DNA from: Paenibacillus sp. MZ04-78.2 | GTDB lineage: Bacteria; Bacillota; Bacilli; Paenibacillales; NBRC-103111 | NCBI RefSeq assembly: GCF_024213375.1 | Contig: NZ_JANAVJ010000005.1 | Location: 124,001 to 188,000, forward strand | DNA length: 64,000 nt | Direction of reading: 5' to 3' | In this document: one piece after another, positions 53,660 to 62,637 of the stretch | Numbering within the stretch: position 1 is the first letter of the stretch | Layout: each line of letters starts with the position of its first letter | Position numbers and translations under genes: made by a program | Notes under the pieces: model-generated | What the model was told of the DNA's origin: nothing | The model's input: the letters and a program-made list of their open reading frames with translations, nothing else | Databases searched by the model: none

Positions 53660-54688
53660 ATGGGGATGAAGGCAAACGTGTCTGGAATACCCGTAACACC
53701 CGAAACGGCTGCGGATTGGCAGGCGTTGGCTCAAAAAGCGCTGGATGGAGAACGTTTGTCCGTCGAAGAAGGACTCGCCGTGCTGGAGGCCGATAACGAC
53801 GAAGTGCTGCCGCTGCTGCAGGCCGTTTTTCGGGTACGCAAACATTTTTACGGGAAGAAAGTCAAGCTGAACATGATTATTAACGCAAAAAGTGGCCTTT
53901 GCCCCGAGGACTGCGGCTACTGCGCCCAATCTATCGTATCCTCGGCGCCAATCGCCAAGTACCCGCTGCTGGAAAAAGCCACGCTGCTGGCCGGCGCACG
54001 CGAAGCGCTGGCCCGTCAAGCGGGAACCTACTGCATCGTCGCTTCCGGCAAAGGCCCGACGGACAAAGAATTGAATCAGGTCATCGACGCGGTCAAGGAA
54101 ATCCGCGCGACGATGCCGCTCAAGATTTGCGCGTGCCTCGGCCTTCTCAAGGACGATCAGGCCGAACGCCTCGCGGAAGCGGGCGTACACCGCTACAATC
54201 ATAACTTGAACACAAGCAGAGCGAACTACCCTTCTATCACGACAACCCATACCTACGATCAACGGGTCGAAAGCGTCGAAAAGGTGAAGCATTACGGCCT
54301 GTCTCCTTGCTCCGGCGTAATTATCGGCATGGGCGAGACGAACCGCGAAATCGTGGAGATGGCTTACGCGCTCCGGGAGCTTGATGCCGACTCGATTCCG
54401 GTCAACTTCTTGAACGCCATTCCGGGGACTCCGCTGGAACAAGCGGGGCGTACTCTCGCGTTGAAGGCGCTCAAGGTGCTGGCGTTGTTCCGCTTGATCT
54501 GCCCGTCCAAGGAAATCCGCGTAGCGGGCGGCCGCGAGGTCAATCTCCGGACGCTGCAGCCGCTTGGCCTGTACGCCGCCAACTCGTTGTTCGTCGGCGA
54601 TTATTTGACGACGAAAGGGCAGGAGGCTGCGGCGGACTATCAGATGATCGAAGATTTGGGCTTCGAGATTGAAGCCTGCGCCCTGTAA
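53660..54688 (+). CDS. bioB: biotin synthase
   Basis: 342 residues. Radical SAM motif CPEDCGYC with C81, C85 and C88; YNHNLNTS (near 180) and the arginine that ligates the 2Fe-2S cluster in the REVNLR segment near 293-298. It inserts sulfur into dethiobiotin. AGGAGGAG gives a strong start 13 bases after bioD. Confidence 0.96.
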   Translation: MGMKANVSGIPVTPETAADWQALAQKALDGERLSVEEGLAVLEADNDEVLPLLQAVFRVRKHFYGKKVKLNMIINAKSGLCPEDCGYCAQSIVSSAPIAKYPLLEKATLLAGAREALARQAGTYCIVASGKGPTDKELNQVIDAVKEIRATMPLKICACLGLLKDDQAERLAEAGVHRYNHNLNTSRANYPSITTTHTYDQRVESVEKVKHYGLSPCSGVIIGMGETNREIVEMAYALRELDADSIPVNFLNAIPGTPLEQAGRTLALKALKVLALFRLICPSKEIRVAGGREVNLRTLQPLGLYAANSLFVGDYLTTKGQEAAADYQMIEDLGFEIEACAL

Positions 54689-54700
54689 GGCGGTGGCGGC

Positions 54701-55879
54701 ATGAAATGGATCGAAGCCGAGCTTCAGAAGCTGGAAGATCAGTCGCTCAACCGCTCGCTGCATACCAGCGCCCGTGTCCCCGGCCGCCAAGGGTATGTGC
54801 TGCGTGAACAAAAAACGATGCTTGATTTGTCCTCGAACGATTACCTTGGATTGGCATGCCATCCGGCTATTGCTGCCGCCATGAACCGCGCGCTTCTCGC
54901 CGAGGGAGCCGGTTCCGGCGCATCGCGTCTGATCACCGGCAATCTGCCTCCCTATGGCCGTCTGGAAGAGGCTCTCGCCGCTTGGCAGCAAAGCGAGGCT
55001 GCGCTTGTTTTAGCCAACGGGTATATGGCGAACCTCGGCGTCATACAGGCGCTTGCAGGCCGCGGAGATGTCGTGTTCAGCGACCGGCTGAATCACGCGA
55101 GCATTGTGGACGGCATCGGGTTAAGTCGCGCCGATCACGTCCGGTACCGCCACAATGACATGGAGCAGTTGCGTCGGTTATTGTACAAGCACCGCGATGC
55201 AAGACGAAAGCTGATCGTCACGGACGCGGTCTTCTCGATGGACGGCGACCAAGCGCTGTTGGCGGAGCTAGTTGCCCTGAAGCGGGAGTACGGAGCCATC
55301 CTCATGGTCGACGAAGCTCACAGCGGAGGCGTTTATGGAGCGCGCGGCGAAGGACTATGTCATGCGCTGGGGCTACAGAACGGCATAGACGTACACGTGG
55401 GAACCTTCAGCAAAGCGTTCGGCGTCTACGGCGCCTACGTTTCCGGCAGCCGTACGCTCATCCGTTGGCTGGTCAATAAGGCGAGGCCGGTCATCTACTC
55501 GACGGCGCTGCCTCCGTCCGTGATCGCCGGGATTGCGGAAGCTCTGCATTTGGTGCAAACGGAACGGTGGCGGCGCGAACGGCTTGCCGCGTCCAGTCGG
55601 CAGTTCCGTTCCTTACTGCGCAAGGCAGGCCTCCAAGTCGGGCCCGGAGATTCGCCGATTGTCCCAGTTATCGTCGGAGACAACGCGACAGCCCTGCGTC
55701 TCAGCTCTGCGCTGGAAGCGGAAGGCATTGCTGCAGTCGCCGTCCGTCCCCCGACGGTCCCGGACGGAACGGCGCGCATCCGCTTCTCCTTATCCGCCGC
55801 GCATACTCCGGACGACCTGGCCGATGCCGCCCGCCGCGTCGAACAGGTCGCTCATCGGCTGGGGGTGCTGGCGCGATGA
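54701..55879 (+). CDS. bioF: 8-amino-7-oxononanoate synthase
   Basis: 392 residues, PLP-dependent alpha-oxoamine synthase. DLSSNDYLGLACHP near 42-55, MVDEAHSGGVYGARGEG near 205-221 and the cofactor lysine K238 in GTFSKAFG. It condenses pimeloyl-ACP (or -CoA) with alanine. Lies 12 bases after bioB. Confidence 0.95.
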   Translation: MKWIEAELQKLEDQSLNRSLHTSARVPGRQGYVLREQKTMLDLSSNDYLGLACHPAIAAAMNRALLAEGAGSGASRLITGNLPPYGRLEEALAAWQQSEAALVLANGYMANLGVIQALAGRGDVVFSDRLNHASIVDGIGLSRADHVRYRHNDMEQLRRLLYKHRDARRKLIVTDAVFSMDGDQALLAELVALKREYGAILMVDEAHSGGVYGARGEGLCHALGLQNGIDVHVGTFSKAFGVYGAYVSGSRTLIRWLVNKARPVIYSTALPPSVIAGIAEALHLVQTERWRRERLAASSRQFRSLLRKAGLQVGPGDSPIVPVIVGDNATALRLSSALEAEGIAAVAVRPPTVPDGTARIRFSLSAAHTPDDLADAARRVEQVAHRLGVLAR

Positions 55880-56739
55880 CGGACCCGATTCGCATCTTCG
55901 CGAACAGAGCGGCGCTCGGCGCATCGACCGGAACGCCAAAAACCACAAAGCCGCGCGGCGCCGTTATCTTATGGCTGGCCGGATGGAGTATGCCGGAAAC
56001 GGTATTCGCAGAGCTTCAATCGCATCTGCCGGAGTTCATTCATGTCCCGGTACGGCTGAACTGCGCCGAAACGCCGGAGCAGATGATAGCTCAGGTTGAA
56101 GCGGCTGCCATCGCTTGGATCGCCGAGTGGGACAGTACCCACCCGCGGTTTCCGACGACCTCCCGGAGAAGCAGAAAGCTTCTGATCGCCGGCTGGTCGC
56201 TCGGCGGATTGCTTGCGCTGCGTCTCGCCGCACAGGGATTCGCGGACGCGCTAGTGCTTTTCGGCGCAACCGCGCGATTCGTCCGCTCCGGGGAAGAGTC
56301 GGACCGCGGCTGGCCGGATGCGGTTCTCCGGCACATGGCGGCGGCCATCGCCAAGGACCGTCTGGCTGTAGAAGCCCAGTTCCGCGAACGGCTGCTCTCG
56401 GATGGGGAAAAGAAAGCGGGCCTCCTCCCGCAGCTACCCCGGACAGGAAGCTGGCCGACCGCAGCGCTGCTCGCTGGCATTCAGCTTCTGCGGACCGCGA
56501 ATCATGTGCCGGATCTGCCGGAGATCGCTTGTCCGACGCTTCTTGTCCACGGCAAAGAGGACAAGGTGTGCCCGTACGGTGCGGCAGAAGAACTGTACGA
56601 ACGGCTGCCGCAGGCGGACATCCTGCCGGTCGAAGGCGGCGGGCATATCCCGTTTCTTGCGCGGGAGGCAGCTATCGCCGAAACGATCAGGAGGTGGTGG
56701 CATGGAGCACAGGCTGCATTCGATTCGCCGCCGGTTTGA
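55876..56739 (+). CDS. alpha/beta hydrolase, probable pimeloyl-ACP methyl ester esterase (BioH-like)
   Basis: 287 residues. Nucleophile elbow GWSLGG near 102-107, acid in HGKEDKV near 232-238 and histidine in GGGHIPFLA near 254-262. It starts at an ATGA overlap with bioF and overlaps bioC by 38 bases, so it belongs to the operon. BioH removes the methyl group from pimeloyl-ACP methyl ester, the step that ends the BioC pathway; with bioC next door and no bioI or bioW this role is very likely, though BioH function is filled by several unrelated hydrolases. The frame is open further upstream inside bioF, but that part is not real. Confidence 0.82.
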   Translation: MTDPIRIFANRAALGASTGTPKTTKPRGAVILWLAGWSMPETVFAELQSHLPEFIHVPVRLNCAETPEQMIAQVEAAAIAWIAEWDSTHPRFPTTSRRSRKLLIAGWSLGGLLALRLAAQGFADALVLFGATARFVRSGEESDRGWPDAVLRHMAAAIAKDRLAVEAQFRERLLSDGEKKAGLLPQLPRTGSWPTAALLAGIQLLRTANHVPDLPEIACPTLLVHGKEDKVCPYGAAEELYERLPQADILPVEGGGHIPFLAREAAIAETIRRWWHGAQAAFDSPPV

Positions 56740-57562
56740 CCGCTCTGCCAAGGCATCCTATGACGCGCACGCACGCGTACAACGCGTCATGGCAGACGAG
56801 CTTGTCCGGTCATTGGCCCGCCGGAAGCAGGGAAGCGGGGAAACACGGCCGCATCTGCTGGAAATCGGCTGCGGCACCGGCCTGCTGACCGAGATGCTGC
56901 TGCGCGATTGGCCCGATGCGGTCATTACCGCGCTGGATATCGCGCCGGCCATGCTGGAAGCGGCGGAACGGCGCATCCGCTCCAAGGCTTCATCGACGGC
57001 CGCAAACCAACGGCTTCCCGTCAACTTCCGTCTGGCGGATGCCGAAGCGTGGGCCGCCCAAGCGGAGCCGTTGTCGTTCGATCTCATCGTCTCGAACGCT
57101 TGCTTTCAATGGCTGGCCAGCCCGCAGGAAACGCTGCGGCATCTGCGGCTGCTGCTGCGTCCCGGCGGTCTATTGACGTTCACGACCTTCGGTCCGGAGA
57201 CGTTCCGCGAGCTGCACGAATCGTTTGCCGCCGTTTACCGCTCCCGCAGTCTGGAGCCGCAGCGGCACGGCCTTGCGTTTCCCTCTGCCGGCGAGTGGCG
57301 GACCCTCCTTCAACATGCGGGCTTTGAGGAGGCTCGGGATGAGAGCGTCATCCGGACCGAAGGCTATACCTCCGTCAGCGAATTTCTGCACTCGGTCAAA
57401 GCGACGGGAGCCAGCGCATCGGCGGCCGACGCTTCGCGCGGTCTTGGCTGGCGTTCCTTATTCGCCGGTATGTTTCGGGAGTACGAAAAACGGTTTTCAG
57501 CCCCCGAAGGGATTTCAGCCACGTACCAGCTTCTTTTGCTCCAAGCGGAAGTCCCCTCATGA
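56702..57562 (+). CDS. bioC: malonyl-ACP O-methyltransferase
   Basis: 286 residues, SAM-dependent methyltransferase. RRFDRSAKASYDAHARVQ near 8-25 is the typical BioC N-terminus; motif I LLEIGCGTGLLTE near 55-67, motif IV LIVSNACFQWL near 127-137 and the GGLLTFTTFGPETFRELH segment near 156-173. It methylates malonyl-ACP so that fatty acid synthesis can build the pimelate chain. Start at ATG 56702, with AGGAGG 7 bases upstream. Last recognised gene of the biotin operon. Confidence 0.94.
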   Translation: MEHRLHSIRRRFDRSAKASYDAHARVQRVMADELVRSLARRKQGSGETRPHLLEIGCGTGLLTEMLLRDWPDAVITALDIAPAMLEAAERRIRSKASSTAANQRLPVNFRLADAEAWAAQAEPLSFDLIVSNACFQWLASPQETLRHLRLLLRPGGLLTFTTFGPETFRELHESFAAVYRSRSLEPQRHGLAFPSAGEWRTLLQHAGFEEARDESVIRTEGYTSVSEFLHSVKATGASASAADASRGLGWRSLFAGMFREYEKRFSAPEGISATYQLLLLQAEVPS

Positions 57563-57616
57563 CAAAATTTGCTGGAAACGGTAAAATGGAAAGGAAGTTA
57601 CCGGAGGTGGATGGCG

Positions 57617-57985
57617 ATGTGCCGTTATGCGACGACGTACAAAAATATTTACGCTTGCTTTTCGTGCCGCAAAGTGTTTAAGCAAAGGCCCGATTATGAA
57701 CTGGGCAAAATCGAAGCGGCGAACAGACAATACAAATGTCCGCAATGCGGCGAAGTCATGAACGATATGGGACACGACTTTCATGCCCCGAAGCAGAAAG
57801 ATATTAAACAGTGGAAAAAAGTCGAGGTCCTGTATGCTCACGGCTTCAGCTATCATTCCTGCGGCTGCGACGGACCGGGGTACCGGCCGGCGAAGCTGAG
57901 CGAAGTCGAAGCGTTTCTGGAGGCGAAACAAACGTTCAAGACCGAAGGAGAGGTTCTGCTGCAGAAGCTGTCGGTCAAGGCGTAG
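57617..57985 (+). CDS. small zinc-ribbon-like protein, 122 aa
   Basis: Cysteine pairs CFSC (near 14-17) and CPQC (near 41-44) are spaced like a zinc ribbon; a further CGCDGPGYRP segment lies near 85. The rest is charged and helical. No known family recognised. ATG 57617 follows CGGAGG; ATG 57611 is too close to it. It starts 54 bases after bioC, without a terminator between, so it may be read from the biotin operon. A terminator follows at 58006. Confidence 0.75.
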   Translation: MCRYATTYKNIYACFSCRKVFKQRPDYELGKIEAANRQYKCPQCGEVMNDMGHDFHAPKQKDIKQWKKVEVLYAHGFSYHSCGCDGPGYRPAKLSEVEAFLEAKQTFKTEGEVLLQKLSVKA

Positions 57986-58005
57986 GACTGGAAATATTAA
58001 TGAAC

Positions 58006-58044
58006 GAAAAAAAGGCCGGGGATGCTTTCCCACAGGCCTTTTTT
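58006..58044 (+). terminator. intrinsic terminator
   Basis: AAAAAAGGCC (58006-58015) pairs with GGCCTTTTTTT (58034-58044); an A tail before it also suits the reverse direction. Confidence 0.8.
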
Positions 58045-58346
58045 TGATGGCTTGACGGACCTTTCGGCCATTCGAGCCACTAGGTCTTAGTGTACCGTAT
58101 TTTGGAAGTCGGTAGCAAGAGAACATTTGTTCGATTACATCGACTATATGAATACTTTTTACCAAATTTGAGCAATGTATCAGTAGAACCAGAGCCACTT
58201 ACTTTAAAATGCAGGTGACGAAGGATGCGTTTCTTCAAATTAAACAGAGCCGGGAAGCCATGCGCAGCAGCGGCAAGCGACTGCATATAATTCCTTGAAT
58301 TGGATATCTTAATCATTCAGGATCGTCCAACTCGGAGGCTTCGCGG
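58045..58346. other. 300-base intergenic region with a LexA-like box
   Basis: No gene recognised. AGAACATTTGTTCG (58120-58133) reads CGAACAAATGTTCT on the other strand, 13 of 14 matches to the Bacillus LexA consensus, but no gene start lies close to it on either strand. A 21-codon frame at 58228 is too short to call. Confidence 0.4.
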
Positions 58347-59447
58347 ATGAAAAAGTATGCTTTTAACGAAATTACGACTTGGCAATATGTATTTCTCATT
58401 TTCGCCTCGGAAATTGGCATCGGCGTCCTCCCGTTTCCTGCGAGTGTGACCCGGTATGCGGGGACGGACAGCTGGATATCGGTCATCTTGGGCTGGGTTC
58501 TGATTACGGCCGCCAGCTTGGCCATCATCCAAGCCATGAAGCGTTGCCCGGACGGGACGCTGCTTGATCTGCTGACGAATTATTGGGGCAAATGGGCGGG
58601 GGGAGCCGGCGCGATCTTCGTCGCTTTCTATTTTGCTTGTTTCACATATGCCTGTTTCTCCCGGACGGTGATCTACGTCAAAGCATGGCTGCTGCCGCAA
58701 ACGCCGGAGTTCATGCTCGTCGCTCTGCTGATGATTCCATTCTGGTTCATTGCCCGCAGCGGCGTCCGGGTCCATGGCAGATTTGCGGAGTTCGTTGTTT
58801 TGATCACCTGTTGGATGCCTCTGATTTTTATCGACGTGCTTAGTGACGCCGAATGGCTTCATCTGCTTCCCGTGCTTAAGGAAGGGTGGGGACGGGTGCT
58901 GAAAGGTACGCCGGAGATGGTGTTCACTTTTTTAGGCTTTGAAATGACGTTTATACTGTATCCGTTTCTGCAAAAGAAAGACCGGGCAGCCATTGGGGTG
59001 ATTGCCGCCAATACGCTGGCCTTGCTTGTCTACTTGCTGCTGGACTTTACTTGCCAGGTGTTCTACAGCCCGGACGAGATCTTGCAATACAACGAACCGG
59101 TGATCAGCTTGCTGAAGGTGGTCGAATTTCCCTTCATCGAACGTTTTGAAATCGTGTTCCTCGCCTTGTATCTTTTGCTTATCTCTTTGACGTGGATACC
59201 TTTTACGTACTGCAGCGTATATGCCACGAGCTGGATGCTGGGCAAGCCCGACCATCGGCCACATCTGATCGTATTTTTGCTGCTCCTCGTTGTGTCTTAC
59301 ATCTTTTATCAGCCGACGTTCCGCGAGAACGACAAAATGGTCGGTTGGATGGGCAAACTCGGAACAGGCTTTGCCGTCGTGTTTCCGTTTGTGCTATGGA
59401 TGCTTGTTGCGGCGGCCGGCCGGCGCCGGAGGACGTCCGTTCATTGA
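58347..59447 (+). CDS. GerAB-type spore germination permease
   Basis: 366 residues, about ten membrane segments, of the endospore germination permease family (amino acid permease fold): ITTWQYVFLIFASEIGIGVLPFPASV near 9-34 and the FTFLGFEMTFILYPFLQKK segment near 193-211. The B subunit of a germinant receptor binds the germinant in the inner spore membrane. Partner A and C genes are not adjacent; a GerAA-type gene lies 3.3 kb downstream on the same strand. CGGAGG precedes the ATG. Confidence 0.85.
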   Translation: MKKYAFNEITTWQYVFLIFASEIGIGVLPFPASVTRYAGTDSWISVILGWVLITAASLAIIQAMKRCPDGTLLDLLTNYWGKWAGGAGAIFVAFYFACFTYACFSRTVIYVKAWLLPQTPEFMLVALLMIPFWFIARSGVRVHGRFAEFVVLITCWMPLIFIDVLSDAEWLHLLPVLKEGWGRVLKGTPEMVFTFLGFEMTFILYPFLQKKDRAAIGVIAANTLALLVYLLLDFTCQVFYSPDEILQYNEPVISLLKVVEFPFIERFEIVFLALYLLLISLTWIPFTYCSVYATSWMLGKPDHRPHLIVFLLLLVVSYIFYQPTFRENDKMVGWMGKLGTGFAVVFPFVLWMLVAAAGRRRRTSVH

Positions 59448-59472
59448 CAATGATAATCTTTATCAATATTAT
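59444..59472 (+). promoter_or_regulatory. promoter with a Fur box
   Basis: TTGACA (59444-59449), 17-base spacer, TATTAT (59467-59472). TGATAATCTTTATCA (59451-59465) fills the spacer and matches the 7-1-7 Fur box TGATAATNATTATCA at all but one position, so iron would repress the gene. Confidence 0.85.
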
Positions 59473-59504
59473 AAAATGGTAAGTTTATCTAGGGGAGTGA
59501 TTTC

Positions 59505-59840
59505 ATGTTTATTGAAATGAAAACGATTATCGTCAAAGAAGGAACCTCGGACCTGGTCGTTCAGCGCTTCAGCGGAGAGGGCGCCATTGAAAAATCCGAA
59601 GGCTTTATCGATTTAAGCGTCCTTGTCAAGAAGGCGAGAAAAGGCGACGAAGAGGTCATTGTCATGATTCGCTGGGAGTCTGAGGAAGCGTGGAAGAAAT
59701 GGGAGACCAGCGAGGTTCATCTCGAAGGTCACAGACAAGCAAGAGGCAAGCCGAAGCCGGAGCATATCCTCAGCTCGAGCCACGGAAACTATGAAGTGAA
59801 AACGGTCAAAGGACCGTATCGGCAGCAAGCGCAAGCGTGA
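59505..59840 (+). CDS. hmoA: heme-degrading monooxygenase HmoA-like
   Basis: 111 residues, antibiotic-biosynthesis-monooxygenase (ABM) fold. MFIEMKTIIVKEG, VVQRFSGEGAIEKSEGFIDLSVLVKK and VIVMIRWESEEAWKKWETSEVHLEGHR match Bacillus HmoA (YetG). Such proteins break open heme to release iron. The promoter is overlaid by a Fur box, which supports an iron-acquisition role. AGGGGAG lies before the ATG. Confidence 0.88.
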   Translation: MFIEMKTIIVKEGTSDLVVQRFSGEGAIEKSEGFIDLSVLVKKARKGDEEVIVMIRWESEEAWKKWETSEVHLEGHRQARGKPKPEHILSSSHGNYEVKTVKGPYRQQAQA

Positions 59841-59877
59841 CGGGCCCGCACCTGTCCGTTCTATCAATTCGGAAACG

Positions 59878-59920
59878 AAGCCTTCGGCTTAAGCTCCTCA
59901 CAGCGCCGGAGGCTTTTTTT
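59878..59920 (+). terminator. intrinsic terminator after hmoA
   Basis: AAGCCT (59878-59883) pairs with AGGCTT (59910-59915), with inner pairing, followed by T residues. Confidence 0.7.
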
Positions 59921-60011
59921 GCTGCCCATATGCTGGAAGAAACCCCTCTGGACAATCGGGGCGGGCTCCATTAAAGTAGAAAGGAATGACTTGACAAAAG
60001 GAGTACGGCAA

Positions 60012-60569
60012 ATGAAAAGCAAGCTCAACAAAGTATTACTGCCTGCCATAGCGCTAAGTCTGATGATCATGGCTCCCGCTATTGCGGAAGGACCGTCCCG
60101 AACGGCGGGACAGCAGCAGCCGCTGCTTGAAGAAATCGCCTTCCAACTTCCGACGAACAATTACTGCAGCGCGGAACAGTCTCTGGATTTTTCGTTCCAA
60201 TTATCCAACGCCGGCAGCACGCCCGCGGATATTACGGTGTCTTTTTATCAACAGGACGGCGGCAAGTTTACGACAGAAGGCACGTCCTACCAGCAGATCG
60301 GCTCCACGATCATCCCCGGCAAGCCTTTTACGCTGAAAGGCAATGCCACAGGGCTGTACCATATTAACTTTGGCAATCATCTCAATTGCAATGATCGCAT
60401 ATACCTGGGAAAAATCTCCGTCAACTCGGGCAAAGCCTCGCTGCTTGCGAGAGGCTGGGTGAATATGAAAGGAGCGGTTCAAAACATCGAGGTGAACGGC
60501 AATCAGACGTTCGAGTTGGCCGCTGTGCCAACGACATCCGAAGCGGCGGCGGCCAAAGCGGAGAAATAA
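60012..60569 (+). CDS. secreted hypothetical protein, 185 aa
   Basis: A signal peptide spans about 1-25 (MKSKLNKVLLPAIALSLMIMAPAIA). The mature part is beta-rich with NCSAE-like Cys (NNYCSAEQSLDF, NHLNCNDRIYL), which could pair in a disulfide, and resembles an Ig-like or pilin-like fold; no family recognised. AAAAGGAG fits ATG 60012; the frame is open upstream but lacks a site. Terminator follows. Confidence 0.75.
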   Translation: MKSKLNKVLLPAIALSLMIMAPAIAEGPSRTAGQQQPLLEEIAFQLPTNNYCSAEQSLDFSFQLSNAGSTPADITVSFYQQDGGKFTTEGTSYQQIGSTIIPGKPFTLKGNATGLYHINFGNHLNCNDRIYLGKISVNSGKASLLARGWVNMKGAVQNIEVNGNQTFELAAVPTTSEAAAAKAEK

Positions 60570-60578
60570 GTCCCATAG

Positions 60579-60617
60579 AGGAGCGTCGGTTCGTTCTGCA
60601 GCCGGCCTCCTTTTTTT
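60579..60617 (+). terminator. intrinsic terminator
   Basis: AGGAG (60579-60583) pairs with CTCCT (60607-60611), with inner GTCGG/CCGGC pairing, followed by seven T. Confidence 0.65.
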
Positions 60618-60662
60618 GTAGGATGCAGGATAGACCAACAGAAGCTTGCAGGAGGGATCGTT

Positions 60663-61630
60663 ATGCGCGTCCATTGGGACGACGAGAGTATCGCGAGGGA
60701 AGCTTTAAAGCAATTCCCGGTTCATGGGGAGCGGCTTGTTTACTTGGGGAAGAGCGATAATGTGACCTTTCAGGTGAAGACGAAGCAGGAAAACTTGAAC
60801 TATCTGATGAAGCTGCATTATGCTACAAAGGGAAACCATTCCAAAAAGACGGTCGAGTCGGAGCTGCTTTGGCTCGAAGCGTTAGCTGCGGATACGACCT
60901 TGACGGTACCTTCTCCGGTTAGAACCGGGACAACGGGCTGACCGCAGAAGTAGCCGTCAACGCATTCGGGGAAAGCGTCGTCGTCACGCTGTATCAGTGG
61001 GTGAATGGCGAGCTTCTGGACAGGGAGCCGACACTCGGAGAAGCTCGAAGCCTGGCGCAGCTCATGGCCGCGCTGCATCGGCATGCGATGGAGTGGAGCG
61101 CTCCCGCAGGGTTCACCCGCCCGGCGTACGATACGGACAACGTGTTGTCGTTGCCCGGTCCGTTAAAGCGGCTGCTGGAGCTGAACGTCATTTCGGGTGA
61201 AGCGTATGCTTGCCTCGAACAAACCGCACATAAAATCGCCGCCGGTCTGCAGCGGCTAACGGTGGCCAAGTCCGCGTGGGGACTGATTCACTCGGACCTG
61301 CACGAAAGCAATTATCTTTTCGATCAGGGCAGTCCGAGGCCCATCGACTTCTCCTCGTGCGGCTACGGCTTTTACCTGTTTGACGTGGCCGAGACGTTTT
61401 TGCATCTTTCACCGGAGAACCGGCGCGAATTTTTGTCCGCCTACCGGGAGGAACGTCAGCTGTGGGAGATCGACGCGAACAGTCTGGACCTGTTTTTCGT
61501 TTGGGCGATTCTGCGAAATTTCGCTTTTCTCGCCAACAACCCTGCGGAGCATGCATCGCTCTCCGAGCTTATCCCCAAAGTGACGAAAAGCTACTTTGAA
61601 AACTATCTGAAAGACGAACCGGTTCTGTAA
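60663..61630 (+). pseudogene. frameshifted aminoglycoside phosphotransferase-family gene
   Basis: The frame from 60663 (MRVHWDDESIAREALKQF) stops at 60941 after PSPVRTG. In the next frame the protein continues DNGLTAEVAVNAFGESVVVTLYQWVNG from about 60932 and runs to 61630. Joined, it is a protein of about 320 residues of the APH/choline kinase fold with Brenner motif GLIHSDLHESNYLF and the following IDFSSCGYG metal loop. A single-base difference in the CGGGAC run near 60931 would restore it. So this is either a recent pseudogene or an assembly error. Substrate unknown; Bacillales have many such homoserine- or sugar-kinase-like proteins. Confidence 0.8.
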
Positions 61631-61662
61631 ATCTGGAGTAGTTAAGTAATAAGGGGGATATT

Positions 61663-62375
61663 ATGTTACTTTTTGAAGCGATCAAAAACCGTTCGATGGA
61701 GGCGCTCGAAGCCGCAGCGTTAGCAGACGATGTGAACGGGCAAGACAAGTCCGGCCGCACTCCGCTGCACTACATCATTACGCAAAAAGCGCCGCTGGAG
61801 ATGTTTGCGTTTTGCTCACCAAGGGAGCCGATCCGCAACTGGAAGACAAGCTCGGCTTAACGGTACTGGAAAAAGCGATCAAGTTCGGCAATAAGCAGGC
61901 GGTGGAGCTGCTGATCGCGCATGGCATCGAACTGGACCATCCGAAGGGCATTGCACATACGCCTTGGTTTAAGGCGAGAAATCAACCGGAAATTGCCGAT
62001 CTTTTGCTTGGCACAAAAGGGGCCATCCGGTTAACGCTGACGGAGGCGGAACGCGAAATTGTCGATACTTTGCTCTATACCGAGACAGAGGAGCGCATGG
62101 CCCGACTGCATCTGTTGAATATGCCGGAGCTTATGCACGCTTATGTGCTGGAATTTAACTGGGATGACGACTTGGAGCCGATCGAGGCGATTTTACGGCA
62201 CCCGGAGTGCCGGGAAGCGACGGCTTACGAAGTATGCGACCTCGCCGACGGGGAATACTGGCTGGAGCACGAGGGAGAGGACGATGACGAGCGGCGGTAC
62301 ATCGCGTTGATCCGTTATTTGCTGAAGCGATTTCCGCAAATTGAAAGTTACCTGGAGGAGAAAGCAGAAGCATGA
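61663..62375 (+). pseudogene. frameshifted ankyrin-repeat protein gene
   Basis: The frame from 61663 (MLLFEAIKNRSMEALEAAALADDVNGQDKSGRTPLHYI, an ankyrin repeat) stops at 61860. The continuation is in another frame from about 61808 (VLLTKGADPQLEDKLGLTVLEKAI, AVELLIAHGIELDH) and ends at 62375 with an acidic helical C-terminal part. One indel in the GCGTTTTGC region near 61810 explains the break. Intact, it would be an ankyrin protein of about 237 residues, function unknown. Confidence 0.8.
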
Positions 62376-62588
62376 GAGAGAGAGTCAAAGGATGGATCGG
62401 GCGCTGGGACACGCTGCTGAAGCGCTTTGAAGCGCAGGGCGCCACGGTGTGCGAACGGGGCGTCGAGCCGGATTCCGGAGGGCGAACCGGATCGCTGTGA
62501 AATTCTCCGTTTGCTGGATAAGGCCGAACAGGAAGCCGTGCTGAAGAAGGAAAAGGTAGCGGCGCATTGGCCGATTGGCGGTAATTGA
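62372..62588 (+). pseudogene. frameshifted small gene
   Basis: Starts with an ATGA overlap with the ankyrin gene: MRERVKGWIGRWDTLLKRFEAQGATVCERGV, then stops at 62498-62500 in that frame. The next frame continues RIPEGEPDRCEILRLLDKAEQEAV and ends AHWPIGGN at 62588. One indel near 62466-62470 breaks it. The joined product, about 71 residues, is not recognised; overlap suggests it was co-translated with the ankyrin protein. Confidence 0.55.
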
Positions 62589-62637
62589 TAATCATGGAAG
62601 AGCCGGATGCGTTGACCCGCACGTCCGGATCTATGAG

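Noticed and set aside
58228..58293. A 21-codon frame MRFFKLNRAGKPCAAAASDCI upstream of the GerAB gene
   Set aside because: Too short, weak ribosome binding site and no conservation that can be judged.
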